Source: Verrucomicrobiota bacterium (GTDB taxonomy: Bacteria; Verrucomicrobiota; Verrucomicrobiia; Limisphaerales; UBA1319). From it: a DNA stretch of 42,655 nt. The first letter of the stretch is position 1; each line of letters starts with the position of its first letter. Below, piece after piece: positions 14,868 to 25,800 of this stretch. Made by a program: the position numbers and the translations under genes. The DNA is taken from positions 1-42,655 of the forward strand of contig JAKLFB010000046.1 in the NCBI GenBank assembly GCA_022711435.1, in the 5' to 3' direction. Below the pieces are notes generated by a model that worked only from the letters and a program-made list of their open reading frames with translations, was not told the origin of the DNA and made no database searches.

Positions 14868-16268
14868 TCAGGGAGTCGGCGGCAGCAGCCCCGCAGGTTC
14901 GATTCGGACATATTGAGGCAGGGGACCCAGGGCGAGCGTGATCTGGCCGTCGCGGACGACGGGATCGAACGATTCGCCGGCTCCGGTGACGCCCTTGGCC
15001 CGGCCCGCGGCTGGGAAGGCGAACGTCACGGAACGCGCCTCACCCGTAGTCCACGCAGCCAGGACCTGGCGTCCGGACTCCGTCTCGGCAACGAGCACGT
15101 AATCCGCTGGATCGGGCAGAGGAACCCGCCGGGAGATGCGGCAGCCGGCCAGCTCGCGGGTCATGACCTGGAGGGCGCGGTAGGCGGGCTTGGGGGCCAG
15201 GTCGGTTCCGACGGTGCCGAAATTGTGTTCGCGCTCGCCGGGATCAGACCCGTCATTTTTCCAGTCGTACCAGATCGAGAGGGGGACGCCGTCGTGGAGG
15301 TTGGCCAGCTGCTGGCGGACGAGGAACGCGGCCTGGGTCTCGAGGGACACGCCGCGCGTGTGTGTGGCGTAGCCCCATTCGCCGCTGAGTATGGGCAGGG
15401 CTCGCCGATCCGACGGGGGCTGGTGGCGCCGGATCAGCTCGCGCAACCTCCGGTAATCGTCGGAGGCGGTCTCGGGCGGCCTTTTGTAGTCGCGATAGGG
15501 GTGGACGCTGACGGCATCGAGATGATCGAGGGCGCCGGCGGCGAAGAAGGACTCGAGGAACTCCCACGGGAATTCAGAGGTGGCCGGCGCCACAATGGTG
15601 GCTTGCGGATCCGCAGCCCGAATGGCGCGGCAGGCAGCCAGAGCCAGAGCCGTATACTGCCCCACATCCGGCTTGGGCTTCCAGAACGAGATGTTGGGCT
15701 CGTTCCAGATCTCCCAGATGATCCGGTGGCCCCGGAAATGGCCCGCGGCAGCGCCGGCCCAGCGGGCGAAGGCGGCAACGCTTTCGGGCCGCCGCGGCGA
15801 CGCCACATCGCGGCGGTTCTGGCCGGTGATGGGATTGCGGGCATCGACGGTCTCCTCATACAGCGAGTTCGAGTAATCGAGGATGTAGAGCGCTCGCAGG
15901 CCGCGGCGCTCGAGCTGCGAGGTCAGCTCGTCGTAATCGGACCAGCTATACTGGCCGGGCTTGCGCTCGGTGCCCTGCCAGCTGAAGTCCATTCGGATAA
16001 ACCGGAACCCGGCCGCCGCGATCATGTCGAGGTCGCGCTCGTGCCCGCGGGTGAAGTGGATGTTGACGCCGACTCCCTGCGGGATGACCGGCTCGGGCAA
16101 GTCGGCCGCAGGCGCCGGAACAGCCGCCGGCCCCAGCCATCCGGCAAATCCCGCGATCGCGGCGGCGGTCCCGAGCGCGCCGCGGAGCCTGCCGATCGAG
16201 CGGGCCTGCGCCGGCCTGCCGGGCGCGCGCCCCGATGGCCGCCTGGATGTATTCTTGTCAGTAGTCAT
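14868..16268 (-). CDS. Secreted or membrane-anchored glycoside hydrolase (clan GH-A)
   Basis: 466 residues. A long basic N-terminus and a hydrophobic segment (residues about 31-55) give a signal or anchor. The body is a (beta/alpha)8 retaining glycosidase. The acid/base Glu190 is in 'WEIWNEPN' and the nucleophile Glu297 is in 'ILSGEWGY', both at the expected strand ends. 'GFRFIRMDFSW' and 'VSVHPYRD' also fit families such as GH5 and GH39; I cannot choose between them by eye. A small beta domain ends the protein. The start ATG at 16268 overlaps the end of the upstream zinc-ribbon gene by 11 bases (ATGACTACTGA), indicating translational coupling. Substrate unknown. Confidence 0.85.
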   Translation of the reverse strand: MTTDKNTSRRPSGRAPGRPAQARSIGRLRGALGTAAAIAGFAGWLGPAAVPAPAADLPEPVIPQGVGVNIHFTRGHERDLDMIAAAGFRFIRMDFSWQGTERKPGQYSWSDYDELTSQLERRGLRALYILDYSNSLYEETVDARNPITGQNRRDVASPRRPESVAAFARWAGAAAGHFRGHRIIWEIWNEPNISFWKPKPDVGQYTALALAACRAIRAADPQATIVAPATSEFPWEFLESFFAAGALDHLDAVSVHPYRDYKRPPETASDDYRRLRELIRRHQPPSDRRALPILSGEWGYATHTRGVSLETQAAFLVRQQLANLHDGVPLSIWYDWKNDGSDPGEREHNFGTVGTDLAPKPAYRALQVMTRELAGCRISRRVPLPDPADYVLVAETESGRQVLAAWTTGEARSVTFAFPAAGRAKGVTGAGESFDPVVRDGQITLALGPLPQYVRIEPAGLLPPTP

Positions 16269-16776
16269 AAAGGCCTGAGTCGCGTGTGTAGCCGCCGCCG
16301 CCGTAGCCGCCTCCCTGCTCCTCGTCCTCGGCGCCGCCCATGAGATCGCCAAGGACATCCCCCATGTCCTCCTCGATCTTCTCGGGATCCTCGCCCGCCT
16401 CGAGGCGTTTGATGGCGACATCGAGCTCCTTGGGGGTCTCGCTGGCCGGGAGGATCTCCTTCATTCGGCGCATCATGTGCGCGAGGTGGCGGGGATTGTT
16501 CTCATCGAGGTGCTCGAGGTCGCGCTCGAGATCGCCCATGGCGCGCTGGACGCGGGCGTCGTCGAGATCCGGCATGGGCGGGCCGCCCTCCTCGGTTTCC
16601 GGCCCGGGCGCCGCCGGCTCTTTGGCGCCTCGAGGAGCGGAGAAGCGGCTCACCTGCTTCACCAGGTTCTTGTCCCCGCATTTCGGGCACGCGGGCGAAT
16701 GATCGGGCTCGAGCCGGCGCGACAGGAAGCTGAAGATGCGCCGGCATCGCGGACAGGCAAATTCATAGATTGGCAT
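16258..16776 (-). CDS. FmdB-type zinc ribbon protein
   Basis: 172 residues. The N-terminus MPIYEFACPRC is the classic start of FmdB/CxxC-CxxC regulatory zinc ribbons, with Cys8, Cys11, Cys30 and Cys33 as ligands. After it comes an acidic, helical middle ('ARVQRAMGDLERDLEHLDENNPRHLAHMMRRMKEIL') and a glycine/tyrosine-rich tail (GGGYGGGGYTRDSGLYDY). Family members are often called regulators, but direct function is unproved. The tail is longer than in typical short FmdB proteins. The start ATG 16776 coincides exactly with the conserved MPIYEF. It is followed by the glycoside hydrolase gene in an overlapping pair and is divergent from prmC. Confidence 0.85.
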   Translation of the reverse strand: MPIYEFACPRCRRIFSFLSRRLEPDHSPACPKCGDKNLVKQVSRFSAPRGAKEPAAPGPETEEGGPPMPDLDDARVQRAMGDLERDLEHLDENNPRHLAHMMRRMKEILPASETPKELDVAIKRLEAGEDPEKIEEDMGDVLGDLMGGAEDEEQGGGYGGGGYTRDSGLYDY

Positions 16777-17043
16777 GGGACGACTCCACTGGGGCCCTGT
16801 TCGGTCCGGTGGCGATGGCAAGGCGACGGCGCGCAGACGCGGATCGCCCGGCGCCTTCCCCGGCTCCGGACATGGCTGCCGAAGCCTTTGTATCCGCCGC
16901 AAGCCGTTTTCGTCAAGGCGGACTGGCGGGAACACTTTATCGTTGCGGCGGGGGGCCAGCGCCATAAGCTGGCCTCGGGCCGCCGGGCCGCCGATGCGAG
17001 CCCCGAGCGCGCGGGCCGGGTGCGGAGCGGACGGGAGGATCGG

Positions 17044-18018
17044 ATGGGCATGACCGTGCTGGAAGTGATACAAGGGGCGACGCGGTATCTCGAGGAACGC
17101 GGCGTAGGATCGGCGCGCCTGCAGGCCGAGTGGTTGCTGGCGGGCGTCCTGGGCGTGCCGCGCCTGCAGCTCTACCTGGATTTTAGCCGGCAGGTGGGCG
17201 CGTCGGAATTGGACGCGCTGCGGCCGCTGGTCCGGCGCCGGGGGCGGCGGGAGCCGCTGCAATACATATTAGGCACCGCGGTGTTTTGCGGGCTCGAGCT
17301 GAGGGTGAGCTCGGCGGTGTTGATCCCGCGGCCAGAGACCGAGCAGCTCGCCGAGCGCGGCTGGACCCTTCTGAAGATGCGCCGGACAGAGAATTCCCGG
17401 AGCACGGATTCGGGCGCGGAAGCCCTGGACCGGAGCCGGCGGCGCGAGGAGGAGGCTCCCGAGAGGGAGGCCGCGGATGAGGAGGGATCGGCAGACGGAT
17501 CGGCTGCGCCCCGGGTGCTGGATTTCGGGACCGGGAGCGGGTGTCTGGCGATCGCCCTGGCGGCGCATGTGCCCGAGGCGAAGATCACGGCCGTGGACCG
17601 CTCCGAGGAGGCCCTGGCGGTGGCCAGAGCGAATGCCCAAAAAAACCGCGTCGCCGATCGAATCGAGTTTGCCCAGGCCGATGGGCTGGATCGCCTCCAG
17701 ACCGGGCGCGGCTTCGACCTCCTGATCGCCAACCCGCCGTATGTGCCGACGGCGGAAATCGCTCGGCTCGAGCCCGAGGTGCGCGACCACGAGCCGCGAT
17801 TGGCCTTGGATGGCGGCGCCGATGGGCTCGAGTTCTACCGCCTGCTGCACCGGCAAAGCCCGGGGGTGCTGCGCCCCCAAGGACAGATCCTCTGGGAGTT
17901 CGGCGACGGCCAGGCCGAGGCGATCCGCGCCATGCTCGATGCGTCGGGCTGGCGCCAGATCGGCGTCCATCTCGACCTGTCCGGACGCCTGCGCTTCATC
18001 GAGGCCCGGCGGCCGTGA
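17044..18018 (+). CDS. prmC: Peptide chain release factor N5-glutamine methyltransferase
   Basis: 324 residues. PrmC (HemK) methylates the GGQ glutamine of release factors RF1 and RF2 using S-adenosylmethionine. The helical N-terminal substrate domain is followed by 'LIPRPETE' (residues 93-100), the SAM loop 'LDFGTGSG' (159-166) and the catalytic NPPY (230-233). ATG 17044 has a good GGGAGG site 8 bases upstream. An unusual charged, low-complexity insert (residues about 112-155, rich in R, E and A) sits between IPRPETE and the SAM loop, making it longer than typical PrmC (about 280 residues). It converges on the next gene with one base between stops. Confidence 0.93.
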   Translation: MGMTVLEVIQGATRYLEERGVGSARLQAEWLLAGVLGVPRLQLYLDFSRQVGASELDALRPLVRRRGRREPLQYILGTAVFCGLELRVSSAVLIPRPETEQLAERGWTLLKMRRTENSRSTDSGAEALDRSRRREEEAPEREAADEEGSADGSAAPRVLDFGTGSGCLAIALAAHVPEAKITAVDRSEEALAVARANAQKNRVADRIEFAQADGLDRLQTGRGFDLLIANPPYVPTAEIARLEPEVRDHEPRLALDGGADGLEFYRLLHRQSPGVLRPQGQILWEFGDGQAEAIRAMLDASGWRQIGVHLDLSGRLRFIEARRP

Positions 18019-18019
18019 A

Positions 18020-18802
18020 TCAGAGCCGGCTGGCCGATTGGGCGTCGAGGTGGAGCGTGGCGTGGCTCTGCCATCGGAGGAACGAGGCGGGGCAGGCGGT
18101 GGTGATCGGCCCCTGAAGCGCCTGCTGGACAGCAACGGCCTTGCGCTGTTCAGGGACGATGCCGACGACGCGGCGCACGGCGCAGAGGGCGGGGATCGTG
18201 AGGGTGAGGGCGTATTGAGGGACGGCCTCGAGGGCGGGGAAGCAGCCTTCGCCCACCTGCTGGCTGCGGCAGGCCTCGTCCAGCTTCACAATCTTCACCG
18301 CAGCCAGATCGGCGAAGTCCGCCACGGCAGGATCGTTGAACGCGATATGCCCGTTCTCGCCGATGCCCAGACAGCAGAGATCGATCGGCTGCTGCCGGAG
18401 AAGCCGCGTGTAGCGGTGGCACTCGGCGATCGGCTCCAGCGCGTCCCCTTCCAGCCAGTGGGCAATCCGCGGCTGGACCCGGTCCACCAGATGCTCCCGG
18501 AGAAACCGCCGAAAGCTGGCGGGATGCGTCGCCGGAATCCCCAGGTACTCGTCCATGTGGAACACGGCGATGCGCGTCCAGTCCAGGCCGGGCGCAGCCG
18601 CCAGGGCGGCAAGGAACCGGACCTGGGATGTGGCGCATGCGAAGATGGCGGAGGCCTGACCGGCGGCCTGGACGGCGGTCTGGAGGCACTGGGCGGCCTC
18701 GGCGGCCGCCGCCGCGGCGAGGGCGTCGCCGGTGGAATGGACCTGGACCTGCAGGGCCTGGGCGGCGAACGATTTCAATGGCGCGAGGTCGTGTTTCATC
18801 AT
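18020..18802 (-). CDS. NagB-like sugar phosphate deaminase/isomerase
   Basis: 260 residues, the size of glucosamine-6-phosphate deaminase, which converts GlcN6P to fructose 6-phosphate and ammonia. 'HMDEY' (residues 82-86) and 'GIGENGHIAFNDP' (146-158) are the family signatures. The residues matching the E. coli D141-H143-E148 relay appear here as Asn150, His152 and Asp157, so it belongs to the ENGH/NDP subgroup. This may have a different amino sugar as substrate. ATG 18802 or 18799 can serve as start. It is monocistronic by layout, facing prmC. Confidence 0.8.
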   Translation of the reverse strand: MMKHDLAPLKSFAAQALQVQVHSTGDALAAAAAAEAAQCLQTAVQAAGQASAIFACATSQVRFLAALAAAPGLDWTRIAVFHMDEYLGIPATHPASFRRFLREHLVDRVQPRIAHWLEGDALEPIAECHRYTRLLRQQPIDLCCLGIGENGHIAFNDPAVADFADLAAVKIVKLDEACRSQQVGEGCFPALEAVPQYALTLTIPALCAVRRVVGIVPEQRKAVAVQQALQGPITTACPASFLRWQSHATLHLDAQSASRL

Positions 18803-18860
18803 GTGCTACAGCATGGCCGGAGCCGCGTCGAAATGCAAACCCTGGGGAGGGGCTTTGCCC

Positions 18861-18897
18861 AAAAAGAGGCGCCCCGAGGCTGTTTGGCCTCGGGGCG
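18861..18897 (-). terminator. Rho-independent terminator of the pseudopilin gene
   Basis: Perfect 11-bp stem CGCCCCGAGGC/GCCTCGGGGCG (18870-18880, 18887-18897) with a 6-base loop. On the minus strand the stem is followed by CTCTTTTT, a clear U-tract. It lies 38 bases after the stop of the gene at 18935-19726. Confidence 0.88.
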
Positions 18898-18934
18898 TCC
18901 GCCGAATGAAAAACCGCTCCCGCGCGAGGATGGA

Positions 18935-19726
18935 TCAATACATCGGATCGTAATGAAGACGCTCGGCGCCGTACGACCTGCGGACGGCTTCGACGTGGCC
19001 GTCGCAGAGCGATACGATGCCTTTCTTGCTGTGCCGCTCGCTGATGTAATTGCCCGGCGGCACCCAGCGGCCATCGTCGGGAGATCCGGTCGAGCCGGCG
19101 GTCACCTCGCTGTGCTCCTCGACGAACATGATCTTGTTGGCGGGATTCTTGATGGCCGTCGACTTGAAATGCAGCGGCGGAGCGCTCCCGGTCGAGTCGT
19201 AGATCGATGAGATGCCGCGGTTCTGGCTGCTCTCGACGTAGCTGGTGAGGGTGTAGCTATAGATGTAGTAGTTGACGCCGCCCCGGGGGTTTTTCTCGAG
19301 CAGTTGCTGGCGCTTGACGGCCTCGCGGTCGGCAGGGCAGCGGAACAGGTTGGTGTTGAACCGGGCGATGTAAGGCGCAAGCGCGCTCTGCTGCGGATCG
19401 CGGAAAATGGTGCCGCTCAAGCGTGAATCGTAGGTGTTCCAGAAGATCCAATCCTCCTTCATCGGGGCGTAGGATCCCTTCGAGGCGGCGCCGGGAAACC
19501 GGTCGTAATTGCTATCCGTGTAGAGCTGCATCGCGAGCGTGAGCTGGCGGAGGTTGCTGCGGCACATGGTCTGGTGGGCCTTGTCTTTGGACTTGGCCAG
19601 CACGGGCAACAACATGCCGGCGAGGATGGCGATGATCGCGATCACCACCAGCAGCTCGATGAGGGTGAATCCGCGGGCTGGACGCCGAACCGGCGGGCTC
19701 GCGCTCAATCGAATGAGAGTTTGCAT
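18935..19726 (-). CDS. Type II pseudopilin-like protein with C-terminal DGH motif
   Basis: 263 residues. The N-terminus has a basic leader and the prepilin peptidase site RG|FTLIELLVVIAIIAILAGMLLPVLAKSK, so it is cleaved before Phe and methylated, and forms a hydrophobic helix for insertion in a type II pseudopilus. The body resembles the large Planctomycetota/Verrucomicrobiota family with 'CRSNLRQLTLAMQLYTDSN' and the late 'SLCDGHVEAVR' motif (H-X9-DG type). The role of these proteins is not established. It has its own promoter (19760-19788) and terminator (18861-18897). Its neighbour upstream, the giant gene at 19868-27373, carries a related segment in its middle. Confidence 0.88.
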   Translation of the reverse strand: MQTLIRLSASPPVRRPARGFTLIELLVVIAIIAILAGMLLPVLAKSKDKAHQTMCRSNLRQLTLAMQLYTDSNYDRFPGAASKGSYAPMKEDWIFWNTYDSRLSGTIFRDPQQSALAPYIARFNTNLFRCPADREAVKRQQLLEKNPRGGVNYYIYSYTLTSYVESSQNRGISSIYDSTGSAPPLHFKSTAIKNPANKIMFVEEHSEVTAGSTGSPDDGRWVPPGNYISERHSKKGIVSLCDGHVEAVRRSYGAERLHYDPMY

Positions 19727-19759
19727 AGCGACGGCAACGATTGGTTTGTATGTGAGGCA

Positions 19760-19788
19760 ACTACACTACATTTATCACGCTATGTCAA
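19760..19788 (-). promoter_or_regulatory. Candidate sigma-70 promoter for the pseudopilin gene
   Basis: On the minus strand TTGACA (19788-19783), a 17-base spacer and TGTAGT (19765-19760, four of six matches to TATAAT) end 33 bases before the ATG at 19726. The local region is AT-rich in an otherwise GC-rich stretch. Confidence 0.6.
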
Positions 19789-19867
19789 AGCTAAACCCGC
19801 TGGCAGCTTTGGCAAGTGGACGTTTGCGGGCACAGACGGGGCATGGGCGCCGGGCGGGGCGCCCGCC

Positions 19868-22800
19868 TCAGGCGCGCGACCGCCGAGCCGCCGGCCGCAC
19901 GATCCAGGCCGTCAGGATCCAAATCAGCAGGAACCCGGCCGCCACGAGGCCGATCCGGTGCGTCCAGCGGGGTGTCTTGGTGCTGGCGGCATCGAACCGG
20001 ATCGTCATCGGCTTGCGGATCTCGGTCTGGAGGACCTGCTGAAAGGCCAGACGCACTCCGCGCGTGGGCAGATTCACGTGCAGAGGCTCGGGGCGGACTG
20101 AGGCCAGCTCTTGGGCCTGCTGGAGCTTGGCCGCCTGCTGCTCGGCAGCGGGATTGTCAAATACCTGGAGTAGCTGGGTCTGGGTCGGGCTGGCGGCGGC
20201 GCCTCCCTGGGGCGCCAGCACCCCGCCATTGTTGAAATACGCGAAGGTGTTCTGGCCCAGGATAAGATTGCTGCCCTGGGCCCGGCGAAGCTGGGTCTCG
20301 AGCTGGACCAGACCCTGGTTGGCCGTCTCGTCATAGTTGGCCCGGCCCTTGCCTCGTGCCCGGTTGAAATCTTCCACTGCCTCCCTGACATTTCCGATCG
20401 ACAGGTTGCGCTGGGCCGTCGAGAGGTCGTTCTGGAGGGAGGACATCAGCTCGGCTTTCTTGGCGCTCTCCTGGCGAGTGTACTCGCTGATCGAATAGCG
20501 AAGGACCGGGGTCGCGGCCGCGTCCGCCGTCTCGCGCGCCATCGAGCCGCCGAAGGATCGATACTGGAAGTCCGGCGGCAGGTAGAGCTCCCACCGCGCG
20601 TTCTTCAGAGGCACGTCCAGGAGGGGCGAAGCCAGCTCCAAACGCCCGTGCGTCCGGGGGAATCGCTGCGTTTCGACGAACACGATTTCGACGGGGATGG
20701 GGGCGCCATCGGATCCGGACCGTTCGAGGGGCAGGAGGATGGAGCTGTCGCGGCGCTGGGGCCGGACGGGCTGGCCGCCAACAAAGGCGGACCAGACGGC
20801 CGCGTTGGGCGGCAGTTGCAGGTCGAGGAACTGCTGTCCCTGGTTGCGGATGGCGAGGGTCATCTGGGTCATCATCTGCCCGTCGTCGGCCACCACGGTT
20901 GTCAGGCGGGCGTGATCGACGAGGGCTTGCAGGGCCGCCGCCTCGGCGAAGCGCTGAGCCTCCAAGGCCAGACGGTAGCCCGGACGCAGGTAGCGAAAGA
21001 CCAGAACCGTGGCCGGATCGGCGCGGCCCGCCCAGGCCGGGAGGTCGTTCAGATCGGCCTTCTGAAGGTCGGCCTGCGACTGTTCCGTGACCTGGAGCGA
21101 CGATCGGGCCGCCACGGCCAGGAACCCTGTCTCGCGCTCGACGCCCAGGGCCTCGAGCCCCGACACCTCGAGGACGCTCGCCGCCTGGACAGCGCGCTTC
21201 TGCTCCCACGCGACGGTGAGCAGGTATGTCCCCCGCACCTTGTTCTGCAGCTCGATCCGCCAGTCTCTTCCTTCCCGATCGCACCGCCGGATGCTGGACC
21301 CCTGGAGATCGACATTGGTGGCCCCGGCTGGCAGCCGGATCTGAAACTCCTTGACTGGCGCGTTGGCGACTTCGTAGTGGACCAGGGCGCGGGCGCTGAT
21401 CATGTCCTCGCCGATGGTCTGGAACTGGACTGTCTCCGCCCGCAGCCAGGATTCCACCGCCTCCGGGATGACGGTCAGGCGCCATTCCGCGGCCGCCGCC
21501 GTGTCCTGGGGCAGCTGCTTGTAGGCCAGGAGTGCGGGGGCGGATTCCGCGGGCGGAGCCAGTTCGGCCGATGGTGCCCGCTGCCGCGGTGCGGCCTGCG
21601 GAGAGGGCGCCGCGGCAGCCGGCGGCGCAGGCTGCTTAGCCGCGCGACTCAGGATCGGCAGCTCGGCAACCGGGATTTCCGTCAGACCTTGGAATGACTC
21701 GGACCGCAAGGCCAGACCCGTTTCGGCCGCAACCGAGACATACCCGGCCAGCTTCGAGGTTCCCAGGGGGCGGACGCCGGGCACCTCGAGGCGCGCGGGG
21801 GTCTCCTGGATGGGCTGGGACATCGCGATCTCGACCAGGCCGGTCCCGAGAAATCGTTCCTGAAAAGCCAGCTCGAGACGGCGGCCGGCCGAGTCCGCAT
21901 GCTCCGTCCATTGATGAGCCTGGTGCGCGCTGACCCTGTCAACCTGGCCCGCCGGGGGCAAGGCCAGGCTCAGGCGGAACACCCCGGCCTTCTTCACGGC
22001 ATACTCGATTCGCGCCAGCAGCCGGAGCTGATCGGCGCCGACGGTGAATGCGTTCAGGATGACCGCATCGATCCGCGGCTCGACCGGCTGGATCTGGACG
22101 GCCAGATCGAGGTCGGCCTGGATGAAACGGAAGGCGCTGGCCAGCGGCTCCGGCTGGGCTCCCGCAATCCGGGCGAACTCGGCCTCGTCGATCCGCTGCA
22201 GGCTCCGGCTCTCGGACAGCAGCTCGACCTCTTCGCTGCCCCGGAGCCCGATCACGCCCGTCTCGCGCACGACCTCCAGCGGCCGCGGCAGTGCCAGGCG
22301 GATCCGGGCCGGCAACGCGGGCAGAGGCGACTCCGTCTCGATCACGAGACGATACGCCGGCGAGACGCCCCGCAGAAGCTCGATCGCCACCAGCGGCCCC
22401 GCCGCGTCCTCCCGGAGATCCCAGGTCCGGATCGATTCGCCTTCGACGCGCAGCAGTTGATGATCGAGGGGAAGCCGGACGCGGATTTGGCGGAGCTCGC
22501 CCTGGGAGATCTGGTAATCGAGGGTTGTGCGCAGGCGGAGGGCGCCGCGGCCGAACCCGGCAACGGTCTGGTTCTGGCAGAACACGGTGGCGGCGACCTC
22601 GGCGGCGCGTTTCATGCGCGGCGTCCATCGCAGGTCGAGCCGGCCGGCAGCGGCGAGGGTGGCTTCAACCCGGGTGGCGGCGCCGTCCCAGGTCCGGCGG
22701 AAGGCGACGGCCCCAGGGCATTCCACATCCGCCTCGGTCTCGTCCAGGGCCATTAGCAGCCGGCTGGACAGCGCCCTCGGCAGCATGAGCTCGAGCTTGC

Positions 22801-25800
22801 GCTGGGCGGCGTCAACGCTCACGCGCGCCAGCAGCGAGCATTGCAGCCAAGCCTCGCATGGGCTCTCGATCCGAACCGCCACGGCGGCGCCTTCCCGCAG
22901 CAGCCGCACCCCGGCGTTGGTCGTCGCAAAGCGTTCCACCACAAGGTCCGGCCCGAACAGCGGCACGACCTCGTTGGTGCCGCCCGACGCGATTCGGATC
23001 ACGGCCTCGAACCGGGCGACATTGCTCCGGACGGTGCCGGTATAGGTCGCAGCCAGTATCGAGGCGGCGGGTTCAGACGCGGCTGCGGGGCGAACGAGCA
23101 GGGCCGTCGCACCGGCGATCAACAGGACCAGAACCGACAGGCTGCGGGCCGCGGCGGTTCCGGGATTGGCCCCCGAGCTGTCCGATCGCCGGCTCCGCCA
23201 CCACCAGCGGAGCAGGAGGAAGCCCGCCAGCATAACCCCGCAGGGCGCTGCAAGGATGAGGGCAACATGCAGCAGGCGCCAGGCGATCAGCCAGTGGGCC
23301 ACCGCCCCCAGCATCAGCGCCACGCCCACCGCCGCCCGGAAGCCGCGGCGTCCGTCGGCCCGAAACGGCTGGGCCAGGAGCAGCAGCCCCGCCAGGAACG
23401 CCGCGATCTCCCCGGCAGCCCGGCTCCGCTGGATGGCCGTCACCGATCGCACGCGGGCCTGAAGGGTGAGCGGATCGTCGCTGAGGTTGAGGACCTTGGT
23501 GAAATTGTAGGCCAGACCCGCGCGGGGGATCTCGATGCGGATGGGGCGCACGCCGCCGCTCGCGGGCGCAATGGCGCCCTCGGGAGAAGGGCCGGCCGGC
23601 GCTGCCGCCGCGGGGCGCTGGACGGGCGCGGCCGCCTGTTGCGGCGCCGACGGGGCCTCCCGAACGCTCTGGACATTCCCGAAGGCCCAGGCATCGATCT
23701 GCTCGAGACCGAGAAACCCGCGCCGCTCCAGCTCGGCGAACTGCTCGGTGGTCAGGCGCCGGACCGATCCATCCCCCAACAGCACATCGCGACCCTGGAT
23801 GTCGAGCGGGGTGTAGGCCAGGACCGCGTCGGGAGGGATCTCCCCGCCAGGCAGCTCGCTCCCGCGGTAAACCAGAGGCAGGCCATTGCGCGGATCCACC
23901 AAGATGTTTGGATTGCCGACTCGGGTGCGGAGATCTTCGAGTGAAGCGGGCAGGCGATCCTGGTTCTCGGAGGCGGCGAGCCGGGCCGCCAGCCCGAGCT
24001 GCTTGAGGTTGTTGACCGCGCGAATCTCCGTCGCTTTGGACTTGGCCCGGGCGAGCGACGGCAGCAGCATCCCACCCAGCACGGCCATGACCACCGCCGC
24101 ACCCAACACCACGTAGATCCCGTTCCAGCCCCGCCGGAACGCCGCGATGACCAGGGCGACGCCGAATGCCACGAGAACCGCCATCACCGCCAGCGCCAGC
24201 CCGATCTCCCGGATCACGGCGCGATAGAAGGCGGCGCATTGCTCCCAGGCATCCCGGAGCTCATAGGTGGTGCCGCGGGCGACGGTCATGTTCCCCCCAA
24301 ACACGCTGAGCCGATGGGAGGCGGGCACATGTAGATCCCATTCGGCGTAGGTGTTGGGGACGTCGGTGCGGGGGGCGGCCAAATCGAGCCGCTGGGACCA
24401 CCAGCCGCCCAGCGGGCCGGTCTTCTCCGCATAGACCAGGTCGACAGCGAACGCCCGGTCGCGGTTGGCGGCGCGCGGCAGGGGCACCAGCAGCCAGTCG
24501 CCGTCGCGCTCGGTCTTGGCAGGCTGGTTGTCGACGAAGCAGGACCAGAACCGGGCGCCCTCGGCCAGCCGGAAGCGCTGCGACTGTTTGGCATTGTTCT
24601 TCACCATGAAGGATGCCTGGGTGAGCATCTGGCCCTCCTCGGTCAGGACGGTCGTCAGCCGGGTCAGGTCGGTCACGGCGTCCAGCAACGGGATCTGGTC
24701 GAACCGGGTCGCATCCACCGCCAGCCGATAATCCCCGCCCGCATACCGATAGGCCAGAAGGACCGGCCGCGCGATCAGTGCGCGATCGGCCTCGGCCAGC
24801 TCGGACTCGTCGATCAGACGGAGCGGCTCCTCGGCCGGGCGCGGCTTGAGCTCGAGGTCGGCGCCAGTGGTGATGGCGATGGTGCCTGTCTCTCGCTCGA
24901 CATCGAGGGCGTGGATGCCCCCCAGGTCGAGCGCGGCGCCCCGGGGATCGAAGGGGAAATCATAGGTCACCACCAGGGTGTAGGCGCCCCAGGCCTTGTC
25001 CTGAAGCCCGATCAGCCAGTCGTTGGTGCGCGATTCCTTGCGGCGAATGTGGGCGCCGGTGAACTCGATGTTCTTCCAGTGGGCCGGGACGCGCAGGCGA
25101 AACTCCTGGACCCCTTGGTTGAGGATGCCGAAGCGGACGGTTGCGCTGCCGCTCACCAGGCCGTCGCCGATGGCGATCAGGTTGAAGAGGTCGGCCAGCA
25201 CCCGGGGCGGGAGCTTCTCCGCCGCCAGTTGCAGCCGCCACCCCGGCCGGTCAGCGGCGTAGGCCAGCAGCTCGTCTGTGCGCCCCGGCAGCCGCGTCGC
25301 CGGGATCTCCCGCAGGCCCGCCAGCTCCGCCGTCTTCAGGCTGAATCCAGGCGCGCCAGCCACGCCGATCTCGGCCGTCTGGCGGGCGGCATCCGCAGCC
25401 TCGAGCGGCGCCACGACCAGCGAATCCGGCACGGACGAGAACGGCTGCTCGAGCTCGACCGACAGGGCCCGATGGCCCAGGACGCGGCGGGCGAAGCGGA
25501 CCCGGAGGACCGCGCCGGTGGCCTGCCAGTCGTCCACGCCTTCCCCCCGGACCTGGGAGACCGCCAAGCCCGGCGGCAGCGCCAGGTCCCAATGGTAAAT
25601 GCCCGCCTTTTCAACGTCGAGCTGGAGCTGATGCAGCAGGCGCAGGCGCGTCTCCTCGAGGCGCACGGTCAGGCGGTCGGCCTGCCGCACCTCGGGCTCG
25701 ACTCGCCGGACGCGCGCTGCGATCGCGCACGGCCGCCCGAAAAACCGGAACGCGGCACGCATGCCGGCGGGTGCGTTGACCTGGTGCAGGCCCGAGGCCG

